Notes: generated from the letters alone by a model not told the origin. A stretch of DNA of 64,000 nt from Homarus americanus (GCF_018991925.1 NW_024744357.1:1828492-1892491); one strand, 5' to 3'. Counted from the stretch's first letter, positions 32,386-44,017 are shown. Translations and numbers: made by a program.

Positions 32386-33200
32386 GTTTGACTAGTTCTC
32401 CATTTACCATAACTCGTGATGTTGAACTATTCACTACCGATATTGAACATTAGTGTGAACAACTGACTAGTGCTCACGTTTTTATGTTAGTTATTTGAAC
32501 AGTTCAACACGAATGATGAACATATATTATAAAGGCTCAGTAATCATTATATACTCTATGTCACTACAGGATTAATTTGACTTATGAACATTAATATTAA
32601 AGGCTCAGTAATAACTATGTATTTTATTATTAATATGAACAGTTCACCATCAAATTTGAACTTTACTGTCAAAGCTGAACATTTAACACAGTACAGTATA
32701 TTATGGGTATTAATTTGAACATTGCTGGCATGAATTGTAGAACATAAATTTTCGAGGACCAACATTAAGTATGAACAGTCATATCAGGGGCTTAATTATG
32801 AACACATGAACACTTACACTACTGTCAGGTTGAACAGTTCACCCTCCCCTGGCTCTGTGAACATTAATTTAGTTATGTTCAAAATAAATCACACCCATTA
32901 TATAATTATGTAATGTTCAGTCGTACTAATTACACATATTATATAATTATGTAACATTGAACAATAATTACACCCGTTACAATAATTCGGTAATTACCAC
33001 TAGTACCCACCATTACTAACACTTGAACATAACATAACATCACATAACATAACATCACATAACATAACATCACATAACATCTCATAACATAGCACTCGTT
33101 CAGTACTCCCATCAATAACAACAACAGGTGTGACATTATTACCATATTAAACACTTAGTATTATCTCGTGGTGATTGTGTTAACAGTTGTGTCTTCTTCT
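32386..33200. other. AT-rich stretch with GAAC-rich short repeats
   Basis: TTGAACATT/GAACAGTTCA motifs recur about every 20-40 bp from 32420 to 32960. AAAGGCTCAGTAAT is duplicated (32532, 32599) and ATTATATAATTATGTAA is duplicated (32898, 32938). A CATAACATAACAT array sits at 33027-33091. No coding or RNA gene seen. It ends in the acceptor of the 48-nt candidate exon. Confidence 0.6.
33027..33091 (+). repeat. CATAACATAACAT tandem repeat
   Basis: Four units of about 18 bp alternating AACATAACAT and CACATAACAT. Confidence 0.93.
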
Positions 33201-33205
33201 TACAG

Positions 33206-33253
33206 GTGTGTTGAGGGGTACAGGTGTGTGACTGTCACGTTCTCAGGAGGGAG
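33206..33253 (+). CDS. Candidate internal exon 5 (48 nt)
   Basis: The acceptor is GTGTCTTCTTCTTACAG with an upstream GTTAACA branch-like motif, and the donor is GGGAG/GTAAGA. This is the best-shaped pair of splice sites in the window. Only one frame is open: 1 nt, then CVEGYRCVTVTFSGG, then 2 nt. It joins in frame to 26631-26672 frame 2 and to 36616-36638. A long AC microsatellite starts 9 bp after the donor. Protein family not recognised. Confidence 0.5.
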
Positions 33254-33260
33254 GTAAGAT

Positions 33261-33262
<2 letters not shown>

Positions 33263-33347
<85 letters not shown>

Positions 33348-33428
33348 GGAGAGAGAGATGACAAGGGAGAGAAAACGTGTGTGTGTGTGTGTGTGTGTGC
33401 GTGTGTATGTAATAATAATAATAATAAT
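33263..33428 (+). repeat. (AC)n, (GT)n and (AAT)n microsatellites
   Basis: AC run at 33263-33339, GT run at 33376-33405 and AAT run at 33411-33428. The AC and GT runs are complementary with a 36-bp spacer and could form a hairpin. 33430-33620 shows no feature. Confidence 0.97.
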
Positions 33429-33621
33429 TGACGTGGTGTAGTAATTCCCTCACAGATGGTGTTATATGAGTGAGGTGTGGTCCCAGGCCTTCCTATCGTA
33501 GACGGATTAACACATCGCTGGCTGTTGTTGGGTCTCACGGGCGCCATCACTGGTACCTGGGACCTCACTGTGTGAAGGAACTTGGGTAATGACTGTTACT
33601 GTTGAGTTGTTCTCACTGACT

Positions 33622-33842
33622 TAAGCACTGTTCACCACTGTTCACCTCTGTTTAACACTGGTTCCATTCCTTTCCTAAATGAAATAGTAACTCTGGAGAG
33701 AACTTGTTGATATTCCGGTGAGGAGGTTCAGGGAAGGAGTTGGTATGGGCCAACTTAACAGGGATCTGGCTGCCTGAGAGGAGCGCCAGGTACGTCTTGA
33801 CCCTTCGGTGGTCAAGGATGTGTGTGTGTGTGTGTGTGTGTG
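33622..33842. repeat. Dispersed repeat, copy 2, with (TG)n tail
   Basis: The second copy of the element at 1-182, with the same order of blocks and the same TG microsatellite end (33821-33842). Its 5' limit cannot be set, because copy 1 is cut by the window edge. Confidence 0.8.
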
Positions 33843-34002
33843 CTTTAACCTACAGTGCTATAAATTCTTCAATATTTATTTTATTTTGCTGTTTTTTTAT
33901 TGGATTTTATTTCAAGTTTTTCATTGTTGTCTCCTGGGGGTAATTTTTGTCTTCAAGTTTGTACAGCGGAAAGAATAGTTCCTTGGTTGTGTGGAGGGTC
34001 TC

Positions 34003-36598
34003 ACTGTCTCTCTCACTCTACTGTCTCCCTCACTCTACTGTCCTCTCCACCTACTGTCTCTCTCACCTACTGTCTCCTCACTCTACTGTCTCACTCTACT
34101 GTCTCTCTCCACTCTACTGTCTCTCCTCTACTGTCTCTCTCACTCTACTGTCTCCCTCACTCTACTGTCTCTCCTCACTCAACTGTCTCCCCACTCCACT
34201 GTCTCTCCCACCTACTGTCTCTCCCCACCTACTGTCTCCCTCACTCTACTGTCTCCCCCACTCTACTGTCTCTCTCACTCTACTGTCTCCCTCACTCTAC
34301 TGTCTCCCCACTCTACTGTCTCCTCACCTACTGTCTCCTCACTCTACTGTCCCCCACCTACTGTCTCCTCACCCACTGTCTCCCCACTCTACTGTCTCTC
34401 TCACTCTACTGTCTCCCCTCAATCTACTGTCTCTCTCCACTCTACTGTCTCCTCACTCTACTGTCTCTCACTCCTACTGTCTCCCTCACTCTACTGTCTC
34501 CCCTCACTCTACTGTCTCCCCACTCTACTGTCTCTCTCACTCTACTGTCTCTCACTCTACTGTCTCTCTCACTCTACTGTCTCTTCACTCTACTGTCTCC
34601 TCACTCTACTGTCTCTCTCACTCTACTGTCTCCCCACTCTACTGTCTCCTCACTTCCCTCACTCTACTGTCTCACTCACTGTCTCCTACTCCTACTGTCT
34701 CTCTCACTCTACTGTCTCTCCCACTCTACTGTCTCCCCACCTACTGTCTCCCCACTCTACTGTCTCTCTCACCTCTACTGTCTCTCTCACCCTACTGTCT
34801 CCCTCACTCTACTGTCTCTCACTCTACTGTCTCCCCACTTTACTGTCTCTCTCACCTACTGTCTCTCTCTCTCACTTCCGTCTCTCCTCACTCTACTGTC
34901 TCCCTCACTCTACTGTCTCCCTCACTCTACTGTCCCCCCTCACTCACTGTCTCTCTCACTCTACTGTCCTCTCTACCCTACTGTCTCTCTCACTCTACTG
35001 TCTCTCTCACTGTACTGTCCTCTCACTCTACTGTCTCCCTCACTCTACTGTCTCTCTCTCATTCTACTGTCTCACTCTACTGTCTCTCCTCACTCCCTAC
35101 TGTCTCTCTCACTCTACTGTCTCTCACTCTACTGTCTCTCCCACCTCTACTGTCTCTCTACCTACTGTCTCCCTCACTCTACTGTCTCCCCTACTCCACT
35201 GTCTCCCCACTTTACTGTCTCTCTCACTCTACTGTCTCTCCTCCTCTACTGTCTCTCTCTCACTCTACTGTCTCTCTCACTCTACTGCCCTCTCACTCTA
35301 CTGTCTCCCTCACTCACTGTCTCTCTCATTCTCCTCTGTCTCTCACTCTACTGTCTCTCTCACTCTACTGTCTCTCTCACTCTACTGTCTCCCCACTCTA
35401 CTGTCTCCCCACCCACTGTCTCTCACTCCACTGCCCTCACTCTACTGTCTCTCACTCTACTGTCTCTCTCACTCTACTGTCTCTCACTCTACTGTCTCTC
35501 ATTCTACTGTCTCTCTCCACTCTACTGTCTCCTCACTCTACTGTCTCCCTCACTCTACTGTCTCTCTCACCTACTGTCTCTCACCCCACTGTCCCTCACC
35601 TCACTGCCCTCTCACCTCTACTGTCTCTCACTCACTGCCCTCACTCTACTGTCTCTCACTCTACTGTCTCTCTCACTCTACTGTCTCTCCACTCTACTGT
35701 CTCTCACCTACTGTCTCTCATTCTACTCTGTCTCTCCCACTCTACTGCCCCCCACTCACTGTCTCTCACTCTACTGTCTCACCCCACCTGTCTCCCCTCA
35801 CTCTACTGTCTCTCCTCACCTACTGTCTCCCTCACTCTACTGTCTCCCCCACTCTACTGCCTCCCTCACTCTACTGTCTCTCACTCACTGTCTCCCCACC
35901 TACTGTCCTCCCACTCCCCACTGTCTCTCACCTACTGTCTCTCATTCTACTGTCTCTCCCCACCTACTGTCTCCCTCACTCTACTGTCTCACCCCACTGT
36001 CTCCTCACCCCACTGTCTCCCCACTCACTGTCTCTCTCACTCTACTGTCTCCTCACTCTACTGTCTCCCCCACTCTACTGTCTCCCCTCACTCTACTGTC
36101 TCTCACCCCACTGTCTCCCCCACTCACTGTCTCCCTCACCTACTGTCTCCCCACTCTACTGCCTCCCTCACTCTACTGTCTCCCCCCCACTGTCTCCCCC
36201 ACTCCCCACTGTCTCCTCACTCTACTGTCTCCCCACTCTACTGTCTCTCCTCACTCTACTGTCTCCCCACCCTACTGTCCCCACTCTACTGTCTCTCCCC
36301 ATTCTCCTACTGTCCTCACCTCTACTGTCTCTCCCACTCTACTGTCCTCCCACTCTACTGTCTCCTCACTCCACTGTCTCTCTCATCACTGTCTCCTCAC
36401 TCTACTGTCTCCTCACTCTACTGTCTCCCTCACTCTACTGTCTCTCTCCACTCTACTGTCTCTCACTCTACTGTCTCCTCACTCTACTGCCTCCTCACTC
36501 TCTGTCTCCTCACTCTACTGTCTCTCACTCTACTGTCTCCTCACTCTACTGCCTCCTCACTCTACTGTCTCTCACTCTGTCTCCCCACTGTCCTATTC
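34003..36598 (+). repeat. 17-bp minisatellite, CTCTACTGTCTCCCTCA
   Basis: About 150 units of CTCTACTGTCTC(T/C)CTCA with 14-20-bp length variants over 2.6 kb. All three + frames stay open for about 900-1200 codons, which a 17-bp stop-free unit forces; these are not genes. The array forms the pyrimidine tract ahead of the acceptor at 36615. Confidence 0.97.
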
Positions 36599-36615
36599 AC
36601 CGTCCCAACCCTCAG

Positions 36616-36638
36616 TGTCTCTCAGGACGGAGAGACAG
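36616..36638 (+). CDS. Candidate micro-exon 6 (23 nt)
   Basis: The acceptor is CCGTCCCAACCCTCAG at the end of a huge pyrimidine array, and the donor is GACAG/GTACTG. Every frame is open. The second (VSQDGET, 1 nt before and 1 nt after) is exactly what is needed to join 33206-33253 (ends +2) to 51696-51731 frame 3 (starts with 2 nt). A segment this short is easily found by chance; phase fit is its only real support. Confidence 0.25.
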
Positions 36639-36756
36639 GTACTGGGCCAGGAAAATATCTCAAAAATTGTCTCTTTGATTTCGCCAAAGTTTAAAGGTCG
36701 GGTCATATTATTTTGGCGTTGGTGTTACAAAATACGAGTGCATGGTAGGGGAGGAC

Positions 36757-37089
36757 CTGTGTGTGTGTGTGTGTGTGTGGAGGACGTGTGTGTGTGTGGG
36801 GCAGCGACGTGTGTGTGTGTGGCAGCGACGTGTGTGTGTGTGTGTGTGGCAGCGATGTGTGTGTGTGGGGGCGCGTGTGTGTGTGTGTGGCAGCGATGTG
36901 TGTGTGTGTGTGCAGCGACGTGTGTGTGTGTGTGTGTGGCAGCGACGTGTGTGTGTGTGTGTGTGTGTGTGTGGCAGCGACGTGTGTGTGTGTGTGGAGC
37001 AGCGATGTGTGTGTGTGTGTGGCAGCAATGTGTGTCTGTGTGGGGGCAGGATGTGTGTGTGTGTGGTAGCGATGTGTGTGTGTGTATGT

Positions 37090-37188
<99 letters not shown>
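36757..37188 (+). repeat. GT array with GGCAGCGAC spacers, then pure (GT)n
   Basis: Units of (GT)5-14 plus GGCAGCGAC (about 10 copies) run to about 37075, then a nearly pure GT run to 37188. Open His/Thr and Cys/Val frames are shadows. Confidence 0.96.
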
Positions 37189-37344
37189 AGCCAGACAGCC
37201 GACACACCTGTGGTTTATTGGATTTAACGCCATCACTGTTGACGGCTCTTTTTAACCTAACAGAAGCAGCTGACAGTCTCTGTTTATTGGTATGTCTGTC
37301 CGCCTGTCCAATTAGTTCTGTCTCTGTCGAATTCGTTCTCTTTA

Positions 37345-38575
37345 GTAAACAGTATGGCGTCCCTAGTAACAAGTATGGCGTCCCTAGTAACCAATATGGC
37401 GTCCCTAGTAACCAATATGGCGTCCCTAGTAACCAATATGGCGTCCTAGTAAATATGGCGTCCCTAGTAACCAATATGGCGTCCTAGTAACCAATATGGC
37501 GTCCTTAGTAACCAATATGGCGTCCCTAGTAACCAATATGGCGTCCCTAGTAACCAATATGGCGTCCCTAGTAACCAATATGGCGTCCCTAGTATCCAAT
37601 ATGGCGTCCTAGTAACCAATATGGCGTTCCTAGTAACCAAGTATGGCGTCCCTAGTAACTGCATGATGTCCTAACCAATATGGCGTCCCTAGTAACCAAT
37701 ATGGCGTCCCTAGTAACCAGTATGGCGTCCCTAAACCAATATGGTCCTCTAGTAACCAATATGGCGTCCCTAGTAACCAGTATGGCGTCCCTAGTAACCA
37801 ATAGAGACCCTAGTAACCAATATGGCGCCCCTAGTACCAGTATGGAGTCCCTAGTAACCAGTATGATGACCCTAGTACCAATATAGTGACCCTTGTAACC
37901 AATATAGTGACCCTAGTAACCAGTATGGCGTCCCTAGTAACCAATATGGCGTCCCTAGTAACCAATAATGTCCCTAGTAACCAGTATGGCGTCCCTAGTA
38001 ACCAGTATGATGACCCTAGTAACCAATATAGTGACCCTAGTAACCAGTATGGAGTCCCTAGTAACCAATATGGAGTCCCTAGTAACCAATATGGCGTCCC
38101 TAGTAACCAGTATGGAGTCCCTAGTAACCAGTATGATGACCCTAGTAACCAATATAGTGACCCTAGTAACCAGTATGGCGTCCCTAGTAACCAGTATGAT
38201 GACCTAGTAACCAAATGGGTCCTAACCAGTATGATGACCCTAGTAACCAATATGGCGTCCCTAGTAACCAGTATGGAGTCCCTAGTAACCAGTATGATGA
38301 CCTAGTAACCAATACAGACCCTAGTAACCAGTATGGCGTCCTAGTAACCATATGATGACCCTAGTAACCAATATGGCGTCCCTAGTAACCAGTATGATGA
38401 CCTAGTAACAATATGGCGTCCTAGTAACGTATGGAGTCCTAGTAACCAGTATGATGACCCTAGTAACCAATATAGTGACCCTAGTAACCAGTATGGCGTC
38501 CCTAGTAACCAGTATAGTGACCCTAGTAACCAGTATGGCGTCCCTAGTAACCAATATGGCGTCCCTAGTATGGCA
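37345..38575 (+). repeat. 21-bp minisatellite, core ATGGCGTCCCTAGTAACCA
   Basis: About 58 copies of the 21-bp unit ATGGCGTCCCTAGTAACCA(A/G)T, with GATGACC, GGAGTCC and TAGTGACC variants in the second half. 21 = 7 codons, so MASLVTN-type frames persist in pieces on both strands. Each unit contains ACCAATATGGCG and CTAGTAAC. Confidence 0.97.
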
Positions 38576-38739
38576 GAATAATGAAACACTATTTAATTCA
38601 TTCTTATATTTATCCATTAAATTTCTTTATCACTGTAAAAGGTGATTTATATTTTCCCGCCTCGTTATAAGTATTCATTTTTCTCTCCATTGTTTGTTTT
38701 GGTATTTTTTAATTAACTTTAAGACCACAATACCCAAGT

Positions 38740-38945
38740 GAGGCCATTTATGTCATCACAATGGGTGGCTCTTATTGGCTGGCGGGATTGTGTCATCATG
38801 TTGATTCGCTCTTATTGGCGGAAGGGCGTGTGATGTCACAGTGAGGTGGCTCTTATTGGCTGGCAAGGACTGTGACATCATGTTGATTCGCTCTCATTGG
38901 TGGAAGGGCGTGTGACGTCACGGGCGCTGGGGATGGCCGGTCCTA
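38740..38945 (+). repeat. CCAAT/CRE repeat block, locus 1
   Basis: Alternating copies of CTCTTATTGGCTGGC...TGTGTCATCATG and TTGATTCGCTCTTATTGGCGG followed by AAGGGCGTGTGA(T/C)GTCAC. Each half-unit carries an inverted CCAAT box and a TGACGTCA-like site; the last (about 38911-38920) is GTGACGTCAC. Closely related to 40650-41030. Confidence 0.8.
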
Positions 38946-39179
38946 TTGATGAGTCGGCGAGGATCGTCACCAGTGATGCTAAGGTCCAGTTTTAACCCGT
39001 GCCGGATAACCCGTTCCTATTTTTACCGGCGGCGGTTGAAGGTGGCCGGGTAGGTGCAGGGTTATTAGCTGTGTTAGTGGTGTTAGGTGCAGTGGTGGGA
39101 TGAGGAGAGGTAGAGGTGTGAGGGAGGGGAAGAGCTGTTGGCGGCACTGCTCGTCACAACGGGGCCAGAGATTACCAAC

Positions 39180-39662
39180 ACCTCCACCCTCACCTACCTC
39201 CACCTCCCCCACCTCCACCCTCACCTACCTCCACCCTCCCCTACCTCCTCCTCCTCCACCCCTCCCTACCTCCTCCTCCTCCCTCCCCTACCTCCTCCTC
39301 CCTCCACCTCCCCTACCTCCTCCTCCTCCACCCTCACCTACCTCCACCCCTCACCACCCTCCACCCTACCTACCTCCTCCACCCCTCACCTACCTCCCTC
39401 CTCCACCCTCACCCACCTCCTCCTCCACCTCACCCACCTCCCTCCTCCACCCCTCACCCACCTCCTCCACCCTCACCCACCTCCTCCACCCTCACCCTCC
39501 TTTCCACCCCTCACCTACTCCTCCTCCTCCACCCTCACCCACCTCCTCCTCCACCCCTCACCTACTTCCTCCTCCTCCATCCTCACCTACCTCCTCCTCC
39601 TCCACCTTCATCTGCCTCTCCTCCACCCTCACCTTCCTTCTCCTCCTCTTCCACCCACACCT
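39180..39662 (+). repeat. CTCCTCCTCCACCCTCACCTA array
   Basis: Irregular pyrimidine-rich units of 18-30 bp. Open Pro/Ser frames are compositional. 38946-39179 upstream shows nothing recognisable. Confidence 0.93.
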
Positions 39663-39698
39663 ACCTGAGTTTATATTTATTATTGTTGTTCTTTAGCC

Positions 39699-39701
<3 letters not shown>

Positions 39702-39732
<31 letters not shown>

Positions 39733-39962
39733 TATTTTTTACAATGGTCGGCACTGGGCTGTTCTTATAGCGATCAGTTCGTGCTCGTATGGGCTGGATG
39801 TGGTAGTGATGTCGAACAGCAATTCTCAGACGAGGGATCTCGGGTGGTAGTAGGAGCCGGTGTCGAGGATGGTGCAGAAGCTTCTCACCAAATTTGCAGA
39901 TGAGGTCATGGTGATTGTCAGAGTGAGCCGAGAGGGTCAGTGTGTGTGTGTGTGTGTGTGTG
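39702..39962 (-). mobile_element. LINE C-terminal scrap flanked by (TG)n
   Basis: On the minus strand it encodes DNHHDLICKFGEKLLHH, LLLPPEIPRLRIA and IQPIRARTDRYKNSPVPTIV, matching the C-terminus of the 4150-5056 LINE. It is bounded by TG runs at 39702-39731 and 39941-39962. It contains only the last 65-70 codons. Confidence 0.8.
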
Positions 39963-40418
39963 TTATTGTATTTAGTGATGCCACAGTGAAATGTCAAGTT
40001 TCACCTCACAGCATGACGTCACCAGTTAGTCTCGCTCTCACTATCAGTCACTGTCACTCACTCACCGTCACTCACTTTCACACTGTCAGCCTCACTATTA
40101 ATATGTCCCCTAACGACACTCACTATAACCAGACATTCCATTCTCCCTCACCATCAGGTCTTGTCCAGGTCGTAACTAGGCAACACTGTAACCAATACAT
40201 TTAAAACTTGGTGTATAGATCCTCATGGCATCTATACAGAGCCCTATTAAATTTGGCCACAGTGCATAGTTTAGTTTTGCTGCTCTGAAGGAAAGTATGG
40301 AGGAGTGTCTGTAAATTATGGTGACAATTTTCTTACAACTTGTACTGTGGTTTGGTTGGCTGGTAAGGCGTGCTCTGTTATATGGTTGGTTGGTGATGTT
40401 GTGAGCTGGAGACCAAAC

Positions 40419-40420
<2 letters not shown>
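39963..40420. other. Unassigned stretch with CACTCAC-rich segment
   Basis: 40000-40110 is rich in TCACTCACTGTCA/CACTCTCAC short repeats. The rest is AT-rich. A TTA microsatellite follows at 40420-40450. No gene supported. Confidence 0.6.

Positions 40421-40450
<30 letters not shown>
40420..40450 (+). repeat. (TTA)n microsatellite
   Basis: A TTA run of about 31 bp, possibly another element tail. Confidence 0.93.
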
Positions 40451-40455
<5 letters not shown>

Positions 40456-40649
40456 GGGGTATTTTCTTTGATTTTCTTTTTATTTGGTGTATGAGAGGAT
40501 CCCCTTAAATGTGAGAAAAAAATGAGTGTGCTTAACGTCACCATGAAAACGACATCCAGTGGTGTCTTATTACGAAGAGAAAACTGTATGTTAACAGGGG
40601 ATCCTTTTACGAGTGTGGTGAAAGTGACTCCATCTTTATTTGTTGTCAT

Positions 40650-41030
40650 TAGTGGGAGGGCGTATGACGTCACAATTGGATGGTGAGTATTGGCTGGCAA
40701 GGAATATGAGGTCATGTTTGCTCATTGGTAGAAACGTATATGACGTCCTAGTGTGATGGTTCGTATTGGCTGGCAAGGAAAATGAAGTCGGTTCGTATTG
40801 GCTGGCAAGGAAAATGACGTCCTGTTTGCTCATTGGTAGAAGGGTATATGACGCCATAGTGTGATAGATCGTATTGACTGCCAAGGAATATGACGTCATG
40901 TTTGTTTGCTCTCATTGGTGGAAGGGTATATGATGCCAGCGTGATGGTTCGCATTGGCTGGCAAGGAATGTAAAGTTATGTTTGTTTGCTCTCATTGGTG
41001 GAAGGATGTGTGACGTCACGGGCGGAGTAT
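40650..41030 (+). repeat. CCAAT/CRE repeat block, locus 2
   Basis: Five to six diverged units of about 65-70 bp containing ATTGGCTGGCAAGGAA, TATGACGTCATGTTTG and CTCATTGGTGGAAGG, then GTATATGACG or GTGTGACGTCACGGGCGG. It is the same family as locus 1 (38740-38945). TGACGTCA is intact in some units and mutated in others. Confidence 0.8.
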
Positions 41031-41227
41031 TTGGGACCACCTGAATGGGTCTTGAATCTCTCGGGGTTTTAATTACGCAGCCTCGAGGACCATCTACATT
41101 ATCTCTCGAATATGGAGCTGACTCTCTCCGTCTCTCCCTAGCACAACACGATCTATTTACAGTATATATCTATAGTATATCATTATGTCTCTTATCTCCA
41201 TTTAATTCTCTCAGCAGCAAGTAAGAC

Positions 41228-41460
41228 ACACACACACACACACACACGTACACACACACACGAAACCCCCCTCCCCACCACCCCGTCCCACCCCGTCCTC
41301 TTTCTTTACCTGGCCCACCCTAATTTCCTGGGTCATTCACTGGTCCATGCTTATCCCACCTCCTTCCTGCCCTCCCACCCCTTTCCTGCTCCCTCTCCCA
41401 CCCCTTTCCTGCCTCGCCCACTCCTCACCCCACCCCCACCCTTCCTTGAGATACGGTCTG
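41228..41460 (+). repeat. (AC)n and C-rich repeats
   Basis: An AC run with one GT interruption (41228-41262), followed by CCCACCCCGTCC and CCCACCCCTTTCCTGCC short repeats. Confidence 0.85.
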
Positions 41461-41489
41461 GGCATATTTAACTTAAGTAAATATTGGCC

Positions 41490-43815
41490 AGCGGGGGAGG
41501 GGGTTATGGTAGGAAGGTTATGGTAGGAAGGAGGGTTATGGTAGGAAGGTTATGGTAGGTAGGAGGGTTATGGTAGGAAGGTTATGGTAGGAAGGTTGGT
41601 AGAGGGTTATGGTAGGAAGGTTATGGTAGGAAGGTTATGGAGAGTGGTATGAGGAATATGGTAGGGTTATGGTAGGTAGGAGGGTTATGGTAGGAAGGTT
41701 ATGGTAGGAAGGGGTTATGGTAGGAAGAGGGTTGGTGGTAGGGAAGGTTATGGTAGGAAGGAGGGTTATGGTAGGAAGGTTATGGTAGGAAGGAGGGTTA
41801 TGGTAGGAAGGTGGTAGGGAAGGAGGGAGGTAGTAGGAGGTTGGTGGTAGGAAGGAGGTATGGTAGGAAGGTTATGAGGAAGGTGGTAGGAGGTTGGTGG
41901 TAGGGAAGGTTATGGTAGGGAAGGTTATGGTAGGTAGTGGTTGGTGAGGAGGGAGGGTTATGGTAGGAAGGAGGTTGGTGGTAGGAAGGTTATGGTGGTG
42001 GAAGGTTGTGGTAGGAAGGAGGTTGTAGGAAGGAGGGTTGGTGGTGGTAAGGAGGGTTATGGTAGGAAGGTTATGGTAGGTAGAAGGTTATGGTAGGAAG
42101 GAGGGTTATGGTAGGAAGGAGGGTTATGGTAGGGAAGGTTGGTGGTGGTGGTAGGAGGGTTATGGTAGGAAGGTTATGGTAGGAAGGAGGGTTATGGTAG
42201 GAAGGGTGGTATGGTAGGAAGGTTGGTGGAGGTAGGAGGGTTATGCAGGTAGGAGGGTTATGGTAGGTAGGAGGCTATGGTAGGAGGTTATGGTAGGAAG
42301 GAGGGTTATGGTAGGAAGGTTGGTAGGAAGGTTTATGGTAGGAAGGTTATGGTAGGTAGGAGGGTTATGGTAGGAAGGTTGGGTGGTAGGTAGGAGTGGA
42401 GGAAGGTTGGTGGAGGGAGGTTATGGTGGGTTATGGTAGGAAGGAGGGTTATGGTAGGAAGGTTAAGTGGTAGGGAAGGTTGGTGGTAGGAAGGTTGAGG
42501 TAGGAGGGTTATGGTAGGAAGGTTGGTGAGGAAGGGAGGGGTTAGGTGGGAGGGTAGTGGTAGGAAGGTTGGTAGGTAGGAGGTTATGGTAGGAAGGAGG
42601 GTTATGGTAGGAAGGAGGTTAGGTGGTAGGAAGGTTGTAGGTAGGAGGTTGGTAGGGAAGGTTAGTGGTAGGAGGGTAGGGGTTGGTGGTAGGAGGAGGG
42701 TTATGGTAGGAAGGTTATGGTAGGAAGGAGGGTTATGGTAGGGAGGGTATGGTAGGAAGGTTATGGTGAGGAAGGTAGGTAGGAGGTTATGGTAGGGAAG
42801 GAGGGGTTATGGTGGGAGTAGGTTAAGTGCAGGTAGGTGAAGGTTATGGTAGGTGAGGGGTTGGTGGTAGGAAGGAGTGGTTGAGGGAAGGAGGTATGGT
42901 AGGAAGGAGGGTTGGTAGGAAGGGTTATGGTAGGAAGGAGTGGGTTGGTAGGAAGGTTATGGTAGGGAAGGTTATGGTAGTAGGAGGGTGGCAGGTAGGA
43001 AGGTAGGTAGAGGTTGAGGAGGGTTATGGTAGGAAGGAGGAAGGATGGTTATGGGTAGGAGGTTATGGAGGTAGGGGTTATGGCAGGAGAGGTTATGGCA
43101 GGGAAGGTTATGGTAGGAAGGAGTGGTTATGAGGGAAGGTTATGGGAGGGGGTTGGTAGGGGTTATGGTAGTAGGAGGTTATGGTAGGAAGGTTATGGTA
43201 GGTAGGAAGGTTATGGTAGGTAGAGGTTATGGTAGGAAGGAGGGTTGGTAGAGAAGGCAGGTAGGAAGGAGGGTTATGGTAGGGAAGAGGGCTATGGTAG
43301 GTAGGGGGGTTATGGTAGGGTGGGAGGGTTGTAGGGAGGAGGGTTATGGTAGGAAGGTTAAGGCAGGAGGGTTATGAGTAGAAGGTTATGGTAGGAAGGT
43401 GGTTGGTGGTAGGTGTTATGGTAGGTAGGAGGGTAGTGGTAGGGAAGGTTATGGTAGGAAGGGAGTGGTTATGGTAGGGAAGGTTATGGCAGGAAGGTTA
43501 GTGGTGAGGTAGGAGGGTTATGGTAGGTAGGGTGTGGGTAGGAGGTGGTGTGGGAAGGAGGGTTATGGTAGGGAAGGTTATGTAGGAAGGAGGGTTATGG
43601 TAGGAAGGAGGGTTATGGTAGGGAAGGAGGGTTATGGTAGGTAGGAGGGTTTGGTAGGCAGGAGGTTATGGGGTAGGGTTGGGTGGAAGGTTATGGTAGG
43701 TGGGGAGGGCTTGGTAGGTGTGGAAGGTGGCAGGGGGTTGGTGGTAGGTAGGAGGGTTGTGTGAGGTTGGTAGGCAGGAAGGTTAGTGGTAGGTAGGAAG
43801 TGGTAGGTGGGTGAG
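41490..43815 (+). repeat. 14-19-bp minisatellite, GGTTATGGTAGGAAGGAGG
   Basis: About 140 units alternating GGTTATGGTAGGAA (14-15 bp) and GGTTATGGTAGGAAGGAGG (19 bp), increasingly mutated in the middle (GGTTGGTGGTAGG, GGTAGGTAGG). It contains no long open frame. Confidence 0.96.
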
Positions 43816-43902
43816 TTAATGACTCCATGAGGAGGCCACGGAGATTAGTAGGGTGGTCGGAAGTTCCAGGAGGCTAGGTAGCCTCCTGAGATCACAAACA
43901 CC
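43816..43902 (-). CDS. Candidate terminal exon on minus strand (87 nt)
   Basis: Read on the minus strand, GTGCTAAC and the pyrimidine tract CTGCTGCCTTCTCCTACCCCAG form a good branch point and acceptor. A 28-codon open frame follows at once (GVCDLRRLPSLLELPTT, LLISVASSWSH) and ends at TAA. The composition is protein-like. No donor is needed if it is terminal, but no polyadenylation signal is close by. It also contains a perfect 9-bp inverted repeat. Low support. Confidence 0.2.
   Translation of the reverse strand, partial: GVCDLRRLPSLLELPTTLLISVASSWSH
43868..43887. other. Perfect 9-bp inverted repeat
   Basis: AGGAGGCTA, GG, TAGCCTCCT: a perfect stem with a 2-base centre, lying just outside the end of the GGTTATGGTAGGAA array. 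Confidence 0.8.
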
Positions 43903-44017
43903 CTGGGGTAGGAGAAGGCAGCAGTAGGTTAGCACGATGAAAGGTTATGTGGAGGAGATAATGTTCCGATGTATACGACGGAGCATTTGGAGGACGCTTC
44001 CAGGAGATATATCTACC

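Noticed and set aside
33900..37487. Frames of 1195, 915 and 895 codons on +
   Set aside because: All three frames are open over a 17-bp stop-free array, which excludes coding constraint.
37352..38305. MASLVTN-repeat frames
   Set aside because: A 21-bp repeat keeps frames open on both strands; frames break repeatedly at indels.
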